From contig CAAFYY010000110.1 of assembly GCA_900767385.1 (NCBI GenBank), forward strand, positions 1-31,286: a DNA stretch of 31,286 bases, written 5' to 3'. Every line of letters starts with the position of its first letter. Position 1 is the first letter of the stretch. The stretch comes from Bacteroidales bacterium. Lineage in GTDB: Bacteria; Bacteroidota; Bacteroidia; Bacteroidales; Paludibacteraceae. Positions 7,516 through 16,432 of this stretch are shown in pieces. Under the pieces are notes generated by a model. It saw only the letters and a list, made by a program, of their open reading frames with translations. It made no database searches and had not been told where the DNA came from. Both the position numbers and the translations under genes were made by a program.

Positions 7516-7797
7516 ATGAGAACATCAACTCCGCTATTTGAAATTTCCAACAACAAGTTTTTCCTCAATGAGGATGCAGTAGAGACAGCCCTTGAGAATG
7601 GCGAGACACGCGGAAGCATCCGCCGCAAGGCACGCCGTTTTATTGAGAAACGTGTGGCACAGATCAACCATCGTCGGTACGACAGTCCGAGCCGCAAGGC
7701 TTTACAAACAAAGCGTAACGAGATTTATCACAATCGCAGAATGTGCAGACACTTAGACAACGAGTTCTTTGTCTATAACTACCGCAAAACCGCCTAA
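7516..7797 (+). CDS. Small basic hypothetical protein (93 aa)
   Basis: I do not recognise this family. The product has 93 residues, starts at ATG and ends TAA, with no signal peptide or membrane segment. About 21 of the residues are Arg or Lys, concentrated from residue 32 onward ('SIRRKARRFIEKR', 'INHRRYDSPSRKA', 'HNRRMCRH'). That suggests nucleic-acid or ribosome binding, but this is inference from composition only. Support for a real gene: a perfect 18-bp terminator hairpin begins 14 nt after the stop, and the codon choice (CGC, GGC, AAC) matches the neighbours. A minus-strand ORF over 7470-7697 is judged a shadow. Confidence 0.6.
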   Translation: MRTSTPLFEISNNKFFLNEDAVETALENGETRGSIRRKARRFIEKRVAQINHRRYDSPSRKALQTKRNEIYHNRRMCRHLDNEFFVYNYRKTA

Positions 7798-7811
7798 CGC
7801 TCCCCCCTAAC

Positions 7812-7851
7812 AAAACGAAAAGCCAACTCTATTGAGTTGGCTTTTCGTTTT
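7812..7851 (+). terminator. Bidirectional terminator between convergent genes
   Basis: A perfect 18-bp stem (7812-7829 with 7834-7851) with a TATT loop, A4 on the left and T4 on the right. It overlaps the stop codon of the minus-strand lipoprotein gene (7850-7852). It can terminate the small plus-strand gene and the lipoprotein gene alike. Confidence 0.9.
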
Positions 7852-8917
7852 AATGGCTATTACAAGTATCCTCTTCGAACAGATAACCAGAAACGTCTTT
7901 CAGACTGCCCGTGAGGTCTTGAACAAACCATGCAGTACGGTTTAAGTAAAACACAGGAGTAAAGACTCCTCGGCTCGTCTCGTTCAAATGTGTATAGTCA
8001 AGATTCAAGCTTAAACGGGTCATATACCATTTCTCATAGTATTTCAGAACATCTGCACTAAGTTTATCAGCAGAGGCAATCATCTCAGCCAATTCCTCTC
8101 TACATTCCTTGTTACGTTCGGCATATTCGGCTTCCTTATCAATGTCATCAGTATAAAGTTCTATCGTTTCCCTAATATACTCAACGAGTTTGCCATGAAC
8201 CGAATCCAAGGTTGAGCGAAAGGTTTGGTCGGCAACAGACAAAGAGACTATCCCTGAGTCCATCTCTGTCTGATTAAAGTCTTTATGAACAAACTCCAAT
8301 GACTTCAAAAGAACATCAAGGTCTTTGACGCGAGGTTTAGTCGACTGACAAACAGCACCCATACCAGACCAAGTCGAAAAAGATCCTCCGTAATACATGG
8401 TAATTCCCAGTAAATAACAGAGATCGGTCCATTTCTCATGAAACGTCGCATAGGCAACCATCTCACTCCGGAAAGCGGCTTCTGTTCGGAGAATCATACT
8501 ACTTCTCAATGCATTAGAGTAGGTTTGAAGCGCATACTGGCCATTACACTGCATACAAAAGTCATAGTTCGTCTCACCAACAGCTTCAGCAAGACACCTT
8601 TCTTCCTTCTGCAGCACCTCCAACAAGCGAGCACATTCGTCGAAATCACCGTTTTTGTAGGAACGAACACCACCAACCAATTGGACATAATCGTGTTTGG
8701 TAGAATCCACCCAATGCAAAACGTCGGCAAGTTTCTCATGGGGCAGAATGACATAATCATGGTAAAGACTCAACATAAGAGTCTGCTCAGACTCATCCAG
8801 AGAATCAAGCAAATTGGAAAAATCATCTGCCAGAGTTGACACAACAGTGGTTTCCTGGCGATGGTGACACGATGCCAACAAAAGCGGCAGGAGAATCACA
8901 AAAAAGATCTTTTTCAT
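7850..8917 (-). CDS. Hypothetical lipoprotein (355 aa)
   Basis: Not assigned to a known family. The N-terminus 'MKKIFFVILLPLLLASCHH' is a clear type II signal with lipobox LASC (Cys17), so the mature protein is lipid-anchored in the envelope. The remainder is mostly helical by composition, rich in Leu, Glu and Asp ('LLDSLDESEQTLMLSLYHDY', 'EYAERNKECREELAEMI'). It contains several cysteines and no catalytic motif that I recognise. Nothing in the flanks links it to a pathway: upstream is a gap and secA on the same strand, downstream a convergent small gene. A TATGTTTG element lies about 40 nt upstream of the start. Confidence 0.8.
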   Translation of the reverse strand: MKKIFFVILLPLLLASCHHRQETTVVSTLADDFSNLLDSLDESEQTLMLSLYHDYVILPHEKLADVLHWVDSTKHDYVQLVGGVRSYKNGDFDECARLLEVLQKEERCLAEAVGETNYDFCMQCNGQYALQTYSNALRSSMILRTEAAFRSEMVAYATFHEKWTDLCYLLGITMYYGGSFSTWSGMGAVCQSTKPRVKDLDVLLKSLEFVHKDFNQTEMDSGIVSLSVADQTFRSTLDSVHGKLVEYIRETIELYTDDIDKEAEYAERNKECREELAEMIASADKLSADVLKYYEKWYMTRLSLNLDYTHLNETSRGVFTPVFYLNRTAWFVQDLTGSLKDVSGYLFEEDTCNSH

Positions 8918-8957
8918 TTTGATGTTTGTTTAAAAGTTTGTGTGGGAATTACATCGC

Positions 8958-8965
8958 CAAACATA
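8958..8965 (-). promoter_or_regulatory. Possible -7 element for the lipoprotein gene
   Basis: TATGTTTG on the minus strand fits TAnnTTTG. No TTTG element lies at the usual 19-20 nt spacing, so support is weaker than for the other promoters. Confidence 0.45.
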
Positions 8966-9262
8966 CTTATTTTTCTTAAAACAAGTGCCAATTTTCAATA
9001 AAATAATTTGCAACATTGAAAGATAGCACCAACTACCAAATTGACAACATCTTATATCAGATCAAGATGATTTTTTGGTAAGAAAATCTGACGTTGGCAT
9101 CAAGGAAACGGCGGTTGAAAAGGAGAAAATTTTCCCTACTCTACCCGATTTGACAGAAACAGCTGATTTTTTCGAGCAGTTCTCAATATCCGATTATTTT
9201 TCAGCAGAACAAGGCTCGGAACATCGGAAAACAAGAGAGCATTCCCTCGTTCAAAAGTCCAG

Positions 9263-9302
9263 AAAAAAAAGAAAGTCCCTGCTCCGCGGAACAGGGACTT
9301 TC
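9263..9302 (-). terminator. secA terminator
   Basis: An 11-bp outer stem (9271-9281 with 9292-9302) encloses an inner self-complementary TCCGCGGA. Eight T residues follow on the minus strand (A-run 9263-9270). It lies 22 nt past the secA stop. Confidence 0.92.
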
Positions 9303-9324
9303 GGTATTTGTAGTCTAACGATTC

Positions 9325-12300
9325 TTAGAGGTTGGCACCGCAGCAGTTTTTATATTTCTTGCCGCTGCCGCAAGGACATGGGTCATTGCGTCCGACAGTT
9401 TTCTCTGCACGGATTGGTGCGGTCTTCTGTTGAGCACGTGTATCTTGTGCCTGAGCCTCAGCCTGACCTGGAGCACCGCCCTGTGTTGGAGTCATGTCAT
9501 CTTTCTTGGTGTTGTACTTGCTGTAGTCGGAACGGCGTTCTTCAACATTACGTTTGCTTTCGGGAGTCTCGCTGGAAATTTTGACCTGTCCACGCATCAA
9601 GATAGATGCCACCTTCTCGTTGACACCGTGAAGCATCTTCTTGAAGAGGTCGTAGGACTCAATCTTATAGATAACCAACGGGTCTTTCTGCTCATAAGAG
9701 GCATTTTGTACGGAAGTCTTCAAGTCGTCCAACGCACGGAGATGTTCCTTCCATGCCTCGTCGATGGTATGAAGCATGATAGACTTCTCAAAGGCAAGAA
9801 CCAATGCTTTGCCTTCGCTTTGAACAGCTGCTTCAAGATTGACAAGGACATTGTAGCCACGTTTGCCGTCGGTAATAGGAACGATGATGTTCTTAATCAT
9901 CTCGCCGCGCTCCTCATAGATTCTCTTGAGGACAGGCATGGTCAACTCACAGAGTTTATCCATCTTGCGTTTGAAGGTCATGAAGACAGCATCTGCGCAG
10001 TCGTTGACTAGATCGGAAACAGTTGCTGTATTGAATCGCGCGCGGTCTACAGGAGCCTCAATAGCGAAGGTCTTGGTCACTTGCTGCTGGAAGGTTTCGT
10101 AGTCGGCAGATTCGCGACAGTAGACAACAACAGCTTCCATGCAATCATACAAGGTGTTGACAACATCGACACCGATACGTTCGCCCATCAAGGCATGGCG
10201 GCGACGAGCATAAACCACATTACGTTGGGTGTTCATCACGTCGTCATACTCCAAAAGGCGTTTACGGATACCGAAGTTATTCTCTTCTACTTTCTTCTGG
10301 GCACGCTCGATGCTGCTGTTAATCATCTTATGCTCGATACGTTCACCTTCTTCAAAACCCATACGGTCCATAACCTTGGAGATACGCTCAGCACCGAAGA
10401 GACGCATGAGGTTATCTTCCAAAGAGACGAAGAAGACAGAAGAACCTGGGTCGCCTTGACGGCCAGAACGTCCGCGTAACTGACGGTCGACACGACGGCT
10501 CTCATGACGTTCTGTGCCGATGATGGCCAAACCGCCGGCAGCCTTAACTTCAGGAGAGAGTTTGATATCGGTACCACGACCTGCCATGTTGGTGGCGATG
10601 GTGACTGTGCCCAACCAACCTTCTTTCATGCCGCCGTTGCCGTCTGGCACCATGCCTTTAGTGCATTGGCCTGCCAAGGCGACAATATCAGCCTCACGTT
10701 GGTGAAGTTTAGCGTTCAACACCTGATGAGGGATGTTGCGGCGCTTCAAGATATTGGAGAGAAGTTCGGAGATTTCAACGGAGGTAGTACCCACAAGAAC
10801 CGGACGGCCAGAGTTGCGCATCAGCATGATCTCATCGATGACTGCAGTATATTTTTCACGTTTAGTCTTATATACGCGGTCGTCCATATCGATTCTTGCA
10901 ATAGGCTTGTTGGTTGGGATTACCACAACATCAAGCTTATAGATGTTCATCAACTCGCCAGCTTCGGTCTCTGCAGTACCGGTCATGCCAGAGAGTTTGT
11001 TGTACATACGGAAGTAGTTCTGGAGGGTGATAGTGGCGAAGGTCTGGGTAGCAGCCTCAACTTTCACGTGCTCCTTGGCTTCAATAGCTTGGTGGAGACC
11101 ATCTGAATAGCGGCGACCCTCCATGATACGGCCAGTCTGCTCGTCAACGATTTTGACTTTATTCTCGATGACCACATATTGCTCATCACGGAAGAAAAGG
11201 GTGTAAGCCTTCAGCAATTGGGTGATGGTATGGATGCGTTCGGTCTTGATGGCGTAGTTTTGATAGATTTCGTCCTTCTTGGCCATACGCTCCTCTTCGC
11301 TCAAGTCGAGGTGCTCAAGTTCTGCGATTTCAGCGCCTACGTCAGGAAGAACAAAGAAATCTGGGTCCTCAGACGACTTGGTCAGCGCTTCGATACCTTT
11401 ATCTGTCAATTCGATGGAGTTGTGTTTCTCGTCGATAACGAAATAAAGAGGATCGGTAGCGATATGCATATTCTTGTTGTTCTCTTGCATATAGAACTCC
11501 TCGGTCTTGGTCATCTCAGCCTTCATGCCCTGTTCGGAGAGCTGTTTGATGAGCGCCTTGCTCTTAGGCATTGCCTTGTAGGAGCGGAAGAGTGCCAACG
11601 AGCCCTCTTCGATTTTCTTATCGAGTTCTTTTTTCTCGTCGGAAGAGAGACCAGAGCGGTCTTGATTGAGAGAGGAGAGTTTGTTTCTTGCTTCGGCAAG
11701 GAGTGAGACGGCAAGAGAGTTTTGAGCTTTTACAAGTTGCTCCACACGAGGGCGGTAATCGTCAAACAACTGATCCTCACCTTTTGGTACAGGACCAGAG
11801 ATGATGAGAGGCGTACGTGCATCGTCAATCAAGACTGAGTCCACCTCATCGACGATAGCAAAGTTGTGCTCACGCTGAACGAGGTCGAGCGGCGAGATAG
11901 CCATATTATCGCGGAGATAGTCGAAGCCAAACTCGTTGTTGGTACCGAAGGTGATGTCGGCATTGTAGGCCTTACGACGGTCGTCGGAGTTTGGTTGGTG
12001 CTTATCGATACAGTCGACGCTCAAACCGTGGAACATGTAGAGAGGTCCCATCCATTCGGAGTCACGTTTTGAGAGGTAGTCGTTGACCGTAACGACGTGA
12101 ACGCCTCGACCTGTGAGTGCGTTCAAGAATACTGGGAGGGTAGCCACAAGTGTCTTACCTTCACCAGTGGCCATCTCGGCAATCTTACCCTGATGAAGAA
12201 CGACGCCACCAAAGAGCTGTACGTCGTAGTGAACCATGTCCCACTTGAGGATATTGCCGCCTGCTTCCCATTCGTTCTTATAGACAGCCTCGTTGCCATC

Positions 12301-12741
12301 AATGGAAACGAAATCGTGCTTCACAGCGAGCGAACGGTCAAAGTCGGTTGCAGTAACACGAATCTCAGCATTCTCGGCGAAACGGCGAGCTGTGCTTTTC
12401 ATCACAGCAAATGCTTCAGGAAGCACTTGGGTCAATGCCTCCTCAAGATTCTCCTTGATCTGTGATTCCAGTTTGTCAATTTCTTTATAAAGAGGCTCAC
12501 GGGAGTCAATATCTGTGGCTTCAATTTTCGTACGGATTTCGGCTATTTTAGTCTGCTCTGCTTCAGCAGATTTAGCGACGCGGGCCTTGAGTTCTTGGGT
12601 TTTGGCGCGGAGGGCATCATTGCTGAGTTTGTCAACCTCAACATAAGCAGCTTTGATTTTGTCAACCATTGGCTGAATCTCGCGCATGTCTCTTTGGGCT
12701 TTGGTGCCAAAGATTTTTTGTAGGAAATTGCTAAATCCCAT
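9325..12741 (-). CDS. secA: Preprotein translocase ATPase SecA
   Basis: Motor ATPase that drives unfolded preproteins through the SecYEG channel at the inner membrane. The 1138 residues are long compared with E. coli (901) but usual for Bacteroidetes, which carry insertions. Walker A is 'TGEGKT' (about 192-197) and Walker B 'VDEVDSVLIDDARTPLIISG' (about 297-316). The second nucleotide-binding fold has 'TNMAGRGTDIKL', 'GTERHESRRVDRQLRGRSGRQGD' and the preprotein-binding region. The extreme C-terminus has the zinc-binding SecB/lipid motif C-P-C-G-S-G-K-K-Y-K-N-C-C. An AGGA precedes the ATG, and a TATCTTTG element lies about 85 nt upstream. The gene is monocistronic with a strong terminator. Confidence 0.98.
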   Translation of the reverse strand: MGFSNFLQKIFGTKAQRDMREIQPMVDKIKAAYVEVDKLSNDALRAKTQELKARVAKSAEAEQTKIAEIRTKIEATDIDSREPLYKEIDKLESQIKENLEEALTQVLPEAFAVMKSTARRFAENAEIRVTATDFDRSLAVKHDFVSIDGNEAVYKNEWEAGGNILKWDMVHYDVQLFGGVVLHQGKIAEMATGEGKTLVATLPVFLNALTGRGVHVVTVNDYLSKRDSEWMGPLYMFHGLSVDCIDKHQPNSDDRRKAYNADITFGTNNEFGFDYLRDNMAISPLDLVQREHNFAIVDEVDSVLIDDARTPLIISGPVPKGEDQLFDDYRPRVEQLVKAQNSLAVSLLAEARNKLSSLNQDRSGLSSDEKKELDKKIEEGSLALFRSYKAMPKSKALIKQLSEQGMKAEMTKTEEFYMQENNKNMHIATDPLYFVIDEKHNSIELTDKGIEALTKSSEDPDFFVLPDVGAEIAELEHLDLSEEERMAKKDEIYQNYAIKTERIHTITQLLKAYTLFFRDEQYVVIENKVKIVDEQTGRIMEGRRYSDGLHQAIEAKEHVKVEAATQTFATITLQNYFRMYNKLSGMTGTAETEAGELMNIYKLDVVVIPTNKPIARIDMDDRVYKTKREKYTAVIDEIMLMRNSGRPVLVGTTSVEISELLSNILKRRNIPHQVLNAKLHQREADIVALAGQCTKGMVPDGNGGMKEGWLGTVTIATNMAGRGTDIKLSPEVKAAGGLAIIGTERHESRRVDRQLRGRSGRQGDPGSSVFFVSLEDNLMRLFGAERISKVMDRMGFEEGERIEHKMINSSIERAQKKVEENNFGIRKRLLEYDDVMNTQRNVVYARRRHALMGERIGVDVVNTLYDCMEAVVVYCRESADYETFQQQVTKTFAIEAPVDRARFNTATVSDLVNDCADAVFMTFKRKMDKLCELTMPVLKRIYEERGEMIKNIIVPITDGKRGYNVLVNLEAAVQSEGKALVLAFEKSIMLHTIDEAWKEHLRALDDLKTSVQNASYEQKDPLVIYKIESYDLFKKMLHGVNEKVASILMRGQVKISSETPESKRNVEERRSDYSKYNTKKDDMTPTQGGAPGQAEAQAQDTRAQQKTAPIRAEKTVGRNDPCPCGSGKKYKNCCGANL

Positions 12742-12824
12742 ATTATCCTTTATTTATTTGTTTCGGAATCATCATGCAAAGGCAGTGCCAAAAAGGCATA
12801 TTTCTGCAATTTGCAATTAAAGTG

Positions 12825-12832
12825 CAAAGATA
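12825..12832 (-). promoter_or_regulatory. -7 promoter element of secA
   Basis: TATCTTTG on the minus strand, followed by C as in most promoters here. No convincing -33 TTTG. The predicted leader is about 75 nt. Confidence 0.65.
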
Positions 12833-12919
12833 CGTTTTTTTCGCATTATTACTACTATTGTCAGCGACTTTTCGCTTTGAGTGACGCAAGGATTTGCTCA
12901 TGTTTGCAAAAGAGACAGG

Positions 12920-12957
12920 AATGCCACTTCAGACACGGGGTCGGAAGTGGCATTTTT
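12920..12957. terminator. Hairpin between trmH-like gene and secA
   Basis: An 11-bp stem (12920-12930 with 12944-12954) with a 13-nt loop. It follows the trmH-like gene on the minus strand and probably ends that operon. However, the better T-run (12953-12957) is on the plus strand, where no gene is being read, so the direction of termination is uncertain. Confidence 0.6.
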
Positions 12958-12979
12958 CTTTATTTTTGAATGGGATGAC

Positions 12980-13510
12980 TTAGTGAAGCGACCGCCAGAA
13001 TTCCCAAATGACAATGCCGGCAGTGACGCTGACGTTGAGAGAATGCTTGGTGCCGAATTGAGGCAATTCGACACAACCATCGCTCATGTCGATGATGTCT
13101 TGACTGACACCAGCCACTTCGTTGCCCAAGACGATGGCATATTTTTTTGTTTTGTCGAGACGGAGGTCGGGCAGAGAGATGCTCCCTTCCGCCAACTCGA
13201 TGGAGAGGAGTTGATAGCCTTGCTCTTTGAGTTGTCGACATGCCTCAACAGACGACTCGGCATAACTCCAGTCGACGCTGTATTCTGCCCCGAGGGCTGA
13301 CTTGTGAATCTCAGCATGAGGAGGGGTTGCCGTGATACCACACAAGACTACATGCTGTACGCGATAAGCGTCGGCAGTACGGAAGACAGAACCGACATTA
13401 TGTAGACTGCGGACGTTGTCGAGCACGACTACAAAAGGGAGTTTGTTGGCGAGTTTGAACTCCTCAGAACTGAGGCGGTGTATTTCTTCTGTAAGCAATT
13501 TGCGAGCCAT
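12980..13510 (-). CDS. SpoU/TrmH-family RNA 2'-O-methyltransferase
   Basis: A 176-residue SPOUT methyltransferase that uses S-adenosylmethionine to methylate a ribose 2'-OH in tRNA or rRNA. The three SpoU motifs are in order: motif 1 'NVRSLHNVGSVFRTADA' (Asn and Arg), motif 2 'YAIVLGNEVAGVSQ', and motif 3 'VELPQFGTKHSLNVSVTAGI', which form the knotted SAM site. There is no N-terminal L30e-like substrate-binding domain as in RlmB. The C-terminal extension of TrmH is also absent, so the exact target is unknown. It starts 13 nt after mtnN. The pairing is functionally sensible because MtnN removes the S-adenosylhomocysteine that methyltransferases produce. Confidence 0.9.
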   Translation of the reverse strand: MARKLLTEEIHRLSSEEFKLANKLPFVVVLDNVRSLHNVGSVFRTADAYRVQHVVLCGITATPPHAEIHKSALGAEYSVDWSYAESSVEACRQLKEQGYQLLSIELAEGSISLPDLRLDKTKKYAIVLGNEVAGVSQDIIDMSDGCVELPQFGTKHSLNVSVTAGIVIWEFWRSLH

Positions 13511-13523
13511 GGTCCAAGGAGGG

Positions 13524-14216
13524 TTAGAGGTTGGCTACGATGCGTTTGACAGTTTCAAAGGTGGTCTGTGGGGCCTTGATCCAAAAGTCGAAATACTGAG
13601 AGGTGTTGTCGTGTTCCATGCCTGGAGTGTCGCTGATGACACGGATAGAGAGGTATGGAATCTGATAGATATAGGAGACATGGGCAATGGCGCAGCTCTC
13701 CATGTCGACAGCCATGCCCTCTGGGAAATTTTTCTTGATATCAAGCACCATCTGAAGGTTGCAGATGAATTGATCGCCTGTGCAGATGAGGCCGTAGTGG
13801 GTATTTTCCAGATTCAACTTCTTGATGTTTTCCACTAATTCAGCAGGCACTTGGAAGCGTGGTGGGAATCCCTGTACCTGACCCCATTCTCCAGAGCCAC
13901 ACCACATATCATGGTAGCAGCACTCTGTGCCGACGACGACATCGCCAACGCGAACGTCTTTTCCCAATCCGCCAGCAACACCGCTGTTGATGATGAAATC
14001 GGGTTTGAAGTGGGCAATCAGTTCGGTGGTCATCACAGCAGCATTGACCTTACCGATGCCACAACGAAGAAGGGCGACCTGATGGTTTCCTACGGTGCCA
14101 ACGGTGTATTTTGTTGAGTTGAGGGTCTCTTCTTTTTTATCTGAGAGAACGTTTTTCATCAATTGTTCTTCGTCAGACATAGCCACGATGATGGCTATAC
14201 GATTGAGTGATTTCAT
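13524..14216 (-). CDS. mtnN: 5'-methylthioadenosine/S-adenosylhomocysteine nucleosidase
   Basis: Cytosolic enzyme that hydrolyses the glycosidic bond of methylthioadenosine and S-adenosylhomocysteine, releasing adenine. Its 230 residues match E. coli MtnN (232). Key residues align: E16 (E. coli E12 position, 'AMSDEE'), E173 in 'AVDMESCAIAHV', and the general acid D196 in 'ISDTPG'. The purine-phosphorylase-like core shows 'INSGVAGGLGKDVRVGDVVVGTE'. It lies between mnmA (39-nt gap) and the methyltransferase gene (13-nt gap), so it is probably the middle gene of a three-gene operon. Confidence 0.96.
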   Translation of the reverse strand: MKSLNRIAIIVAMSDEEQLMKNVLSDKKEETLNSTKYTVGTVGNHQVALLRCGIGKVNAAVMTTELIAHFKPDFIINSGVAGGLGKDVRVGDVVVGTECCYHDMWCGSGEWGQVQGFPPRFQVPAELVENIKKLNLENTHYGLICTGDQFICNLQMVLDIKKNFPEGMAVDMESCAIAHVSYIYQIPYLSIRVISDTPGMEHDNTSQYFDFWIKAPQTTFETVKRIVANL

Positions 14217-14255
14217 TAGTCTGTTTTTATTATTGTTTTTTCTATACGGTTTTTA

Positions 14256-15344
14256 CTATTTGTCGATGATAGCGCCTCCCACCAGACGGTCGTTTTGGAA
14301 AAAGACCACAGACTGTCCTGGGGTCACACCCCAGACGGGCACGTCAAAATGAACGATGATATGGTCATCACCAAGGAACTCTATCTCGGCGGCAGTTGGT
14401 GCACTGCGATAGCGAATCTGCGCCATGACTCTCGGATTCTCACGAATGAACTCCTCGTTGGTCAAACGGCAGCAGTTAGCTTGCAGCGAAGAGGTGAAGA
14501 GTTCGTCTCGATGGCCGAGGGTGACGAGGTTGGCGGTGGCATTGATGTCGCACACATACATAGGAACACCGGTAGCTATACGAAGACCCTTACGCTGACC
14601 AATGGTATAATTAGGAAAGCCCTGATGCTGTCCTAAGATTTTTCCCGTAGTGTCAATGAAGTTACCAGGTCGGCAAACGGCACTGAAGTCAGGAACATTG
14701 GTGGCAAGGAAAGAACGGTAATCGTCGTCGGGGACGAAACAGATTTCCTGGCTTTCACTTTTCTTCGACAGTTTCTCAAAACCATGATTGGCTGCGATTT
14801 CACGAACCTGAGGTTTAGTAAATTGAGAGAGCGGGAAAAGGGTATGCGAGAGCATCTCTTCAGACAAGAGCCAAAGGAAATAGGTCTGGTCCTTATGGTT
14901 GTCAACGGCATGTTTCAAGTAATGATGACCATCGAACTGCTCAATCTGAGCATAGTGACCAGTGGCAATAAAGTCGCAGCCAAGTTCCCGGGCTTTCTCC
15001 CAGAGTTTACCCCATTTTATTTTAGCATTACAGATAACACATGGGTTAGGAGTGCGGCCGTTGAGATATTCTCCGATGAAGTTATCGATGACAGAAGCCT
15101 TGAAGTCTTCGCGAAGGTCAAGGATATGATGTTCAAAGCCCAGACGGTTCGCCATCTGTTTTGCTTCCATGATGGCATCGATAGTACAGCAGCCTTTCTC
15201 TTTGGAGAGACAACTTTCCGACATTGAATCATAGGTGCGATAGGTAACGCCTACAAGTTCGTAGCCCTGTTCTTGCAGCAAGATGGCAGAAACGGTACTG
15301 TCGATACCGCCACTCATAGCCATCAGCACTTTTCCCTTCTTCAT
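14256..15344 (-). CDS. mnmA: tRNA-specific 2-thiouridylase MnmA
   Basis: Adds the 2-thio group to the wobble uridine of tRNA-Lys, -Glu and -Gln, using ATP and a sulfur relay. 362 residues. The PP-loop is 'SGGIDS' (11-16). The catalytic pair is C102 in 'NPCVIC' and C202 in 'SQEICFV', at nearly the same positions as in E. coli (102 and 199). 'ATGHYAQI' and the 'GQRKGLRI' C-terminal beta-barrel region are also present. No TAnnTTTG element is evident in the 78-nt gap upstream, which holds a hairpin. Transcription may start from a promoter I cannot recognise or by read-through. Confidence 0.97.
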   Translation of the reverse strand: MKKGKVLMAMSGGIDSTVSAILLQEQGYELVGVTYRTYDSMSESCLSKEKGCCTIDAIMEAKQMANRLGFEHHILDLREDFKASVIDNFIGEYLNGRTPNPCVICNAKIKWGKLWEKARELGCDFIATGHYAQIEQFDGHHYLKHAVDNHKDQTYFLWLLSEEMLSHTLFPLSQFTKPQVREIAANHGFEKLSKKSESQEICFVPDDDYRSFLATNVPDFSAVCRPGNFIDTTGKILGQHQGFPNYTIGQRKGLRIATGVPMYVCDINATANLVTLGHRDELFTSSLQANCCRLTNEEFIRENPRVMAQIRYRSAPTAAEIEFLGDDHIIVHFDVPVWGVTPGQSVVFFQNDRLVGGAIIDK

Positions 15345-15361
15345 TGTTCACGCTATATTAT

Positions 15362-15394
15362 AAAGAAGGAAGATGATTGCACACCTTCCTTCCC
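15362..15394 (-). terminator. Probable terminator downstream of the surface-protein/OMP pair
   Basis: An 8-bp stem (15365-15372 with 15385-15392) with a 12-nt loop, followed on the minus strand by CTTTATAAT. It lies 30 nt past the OMP stop and before mnmA. The T-run is short, so termination may be partial. Confidence 0.5.
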
Positions 15395-15422
15395 TTTTCT
15401 ATGAAAACTGTAAGACTATGTC

Positions 15423-16427
15423 TTATCTTTTGTACTTCTTGTTGTTGTTAGCCTTCTTAGTTCTGAACTCAGAAACGTGGTGAGTATTTGGATAACCCTT
15501 TTCGTTTTGACGTTCCCACTTGGTGTGGTAAGGGATGTAACAGTTACAAGTGTGACGTTCACCAACATGCCAGAGAACAGTGAAACGGCAACCGATCATT
15601 GCAGGATTGATGTTCTTGTCGAGGAATTGGTTTGAGGTGAAGAGGCTGTTCAACTTAACATCGGTAACATCTTTGTCACCACCGGTTGGGATACCGATTA
15701 CGTTGCCTTGATCGTTGTTGATATGAACGTTGAGGATACCGTAGTCAGCAAAGAAACCTACGCGATAATAATGTTTCTTTTTACGATTGCCTGGATAGAT
15801 GCTCCAACCCATCTCAAGTGTAGCAGCCACGTTCATATCCATTTTGAAGTTGTTGCTACCGCTGAGGCTCTTATCAATAAAGAAGTGGTCGGGCTGATTC
15901 TCGAAAGGAACGATAGACCAAGGATAGGTGCCATAGGTATGAATCTTTGCCCATGAGTTGGCTGTTGCGAAGAGGTTCAAGCCAACTTTAGCACCAATCA
16001 AGAAATAGAATGAACGGAAACGGCCACCGAAGCGAACTGGGAGGTTGACGTAACCGGCATTATAGTTATCGTTGAACTTAGTGAAGTTGTATGAGTAAAC
16101 GAAATCCTCACCTTCTGTATCGGTCATGTTGACGTCAACGATGAAGTCTTCACGCTTTGAGAAGGTATTCTTCCAGTCGAACTCAAAGCCCACGTTGAAG
16201 ATAAAGTTCTTTTTCTTTACCTCGTAGCCGACACCCAACAAAGCGCCAGGGCCACCGATAGAGGTAACATAAGGAGCCTGATGGAAGAGGTTGGCATAGC
16301 CAAGGCCACCCCAGGCACAAAGGAAGTTGTCAGGATAGTTCAACTGAGCTTTGGCAGCTGGTGCTGCGATGGTCATCAAGACCACCGCAATCACTGCTGT
16401 TATTTTTGAAAACAATTTGTTCTTCAT
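15423..16427 (-). CDS. Outer-membrane beta-barrel protein, unknown function
   Basis: 334 residues with a signal peptide (about 1-27, ending AKAQ). Alternating hydrophobic/aromatic strands are typical of an outer-membrane barrel ('GALLGVGYEV', 'FIFNVGFEFDW', 'AGYVNLPVRFGGRF', 'YFLIGAKVGL', 'MIGCRFTVLWHV'). The general look is that of PorT-like or other OMP beta-barrels in Bacteroidetes, but I cannot assign a family. The C-terminus is a basic tail ('TKKANNNKKYKR') that is unusual for a barrel, which normally ends in an aromatic residue. It begins only 5 nt after the stop of the 1202-residue surface protein, so both are translated from one mRNA. Confidence 0.8.
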   Translation of the reverse strand: MKNKLFSKITAVIAVVLMTIAAPAAKAQLNYPDNFLCAWGGLGYANLFHQAPYVTSIGGPGALLGVGYEVKKKNFIFNVGFEFDWKNTFSKREDFIVDVNMTDTEGEDFVYSYNFTKFNDNYNAGYVNLPVRFGGRFRSFYFLIGAKVGLNLFATANSWAKIHTYGTYPWSIVPFENQPDHFFIDKSLSGSNNFKMDMNVAATLEMGWSIYPGNRKKKHYYRVGFFADYGILNVHINNDQGNVIGIPTGGDKDVTDVKLNSLFTSNQFLDKNINPAMIGCRFTVLWHVGERHTCNCYIPYHTKWERQNEKGYPNTHHVSEFRTKKANNNKKYKR

Positions 16428-16432
16428 CTTAC

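Larger units (their letters stand above)
8918..9324. other. Intergenic region between secA and the lipoprotein gene
   Basis: About 400 bases. It contains the possible lipoprotein promoter (8958-8965) and the secA terminator (9263-9302). A plus-strand frame opens at a TTG (9075) but runs through the terminator and into secA antisense, so I do not call it a gene. Nothing else is recognised. Confidence 0.5.

Noticed and set aside
7470..7697. Minus-strand open frame opposite the small basic protein gene
   Set aside because: Arg/Leu-rich shadow composition; the plus-strand gene has a better start and its own terminator.
9075..9584. Plus-strand open frame of about 169 codons between the lipoprotein gene and secA
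   Set aside because: It starts at TTG without a promoter, runs through the secA terminator hairpin and continues antisense into secA.
10504..11106. 200-codon frame antisense to secA
   Set aside because: Shadow of the conserved SecA second nucleotide-binding fold.
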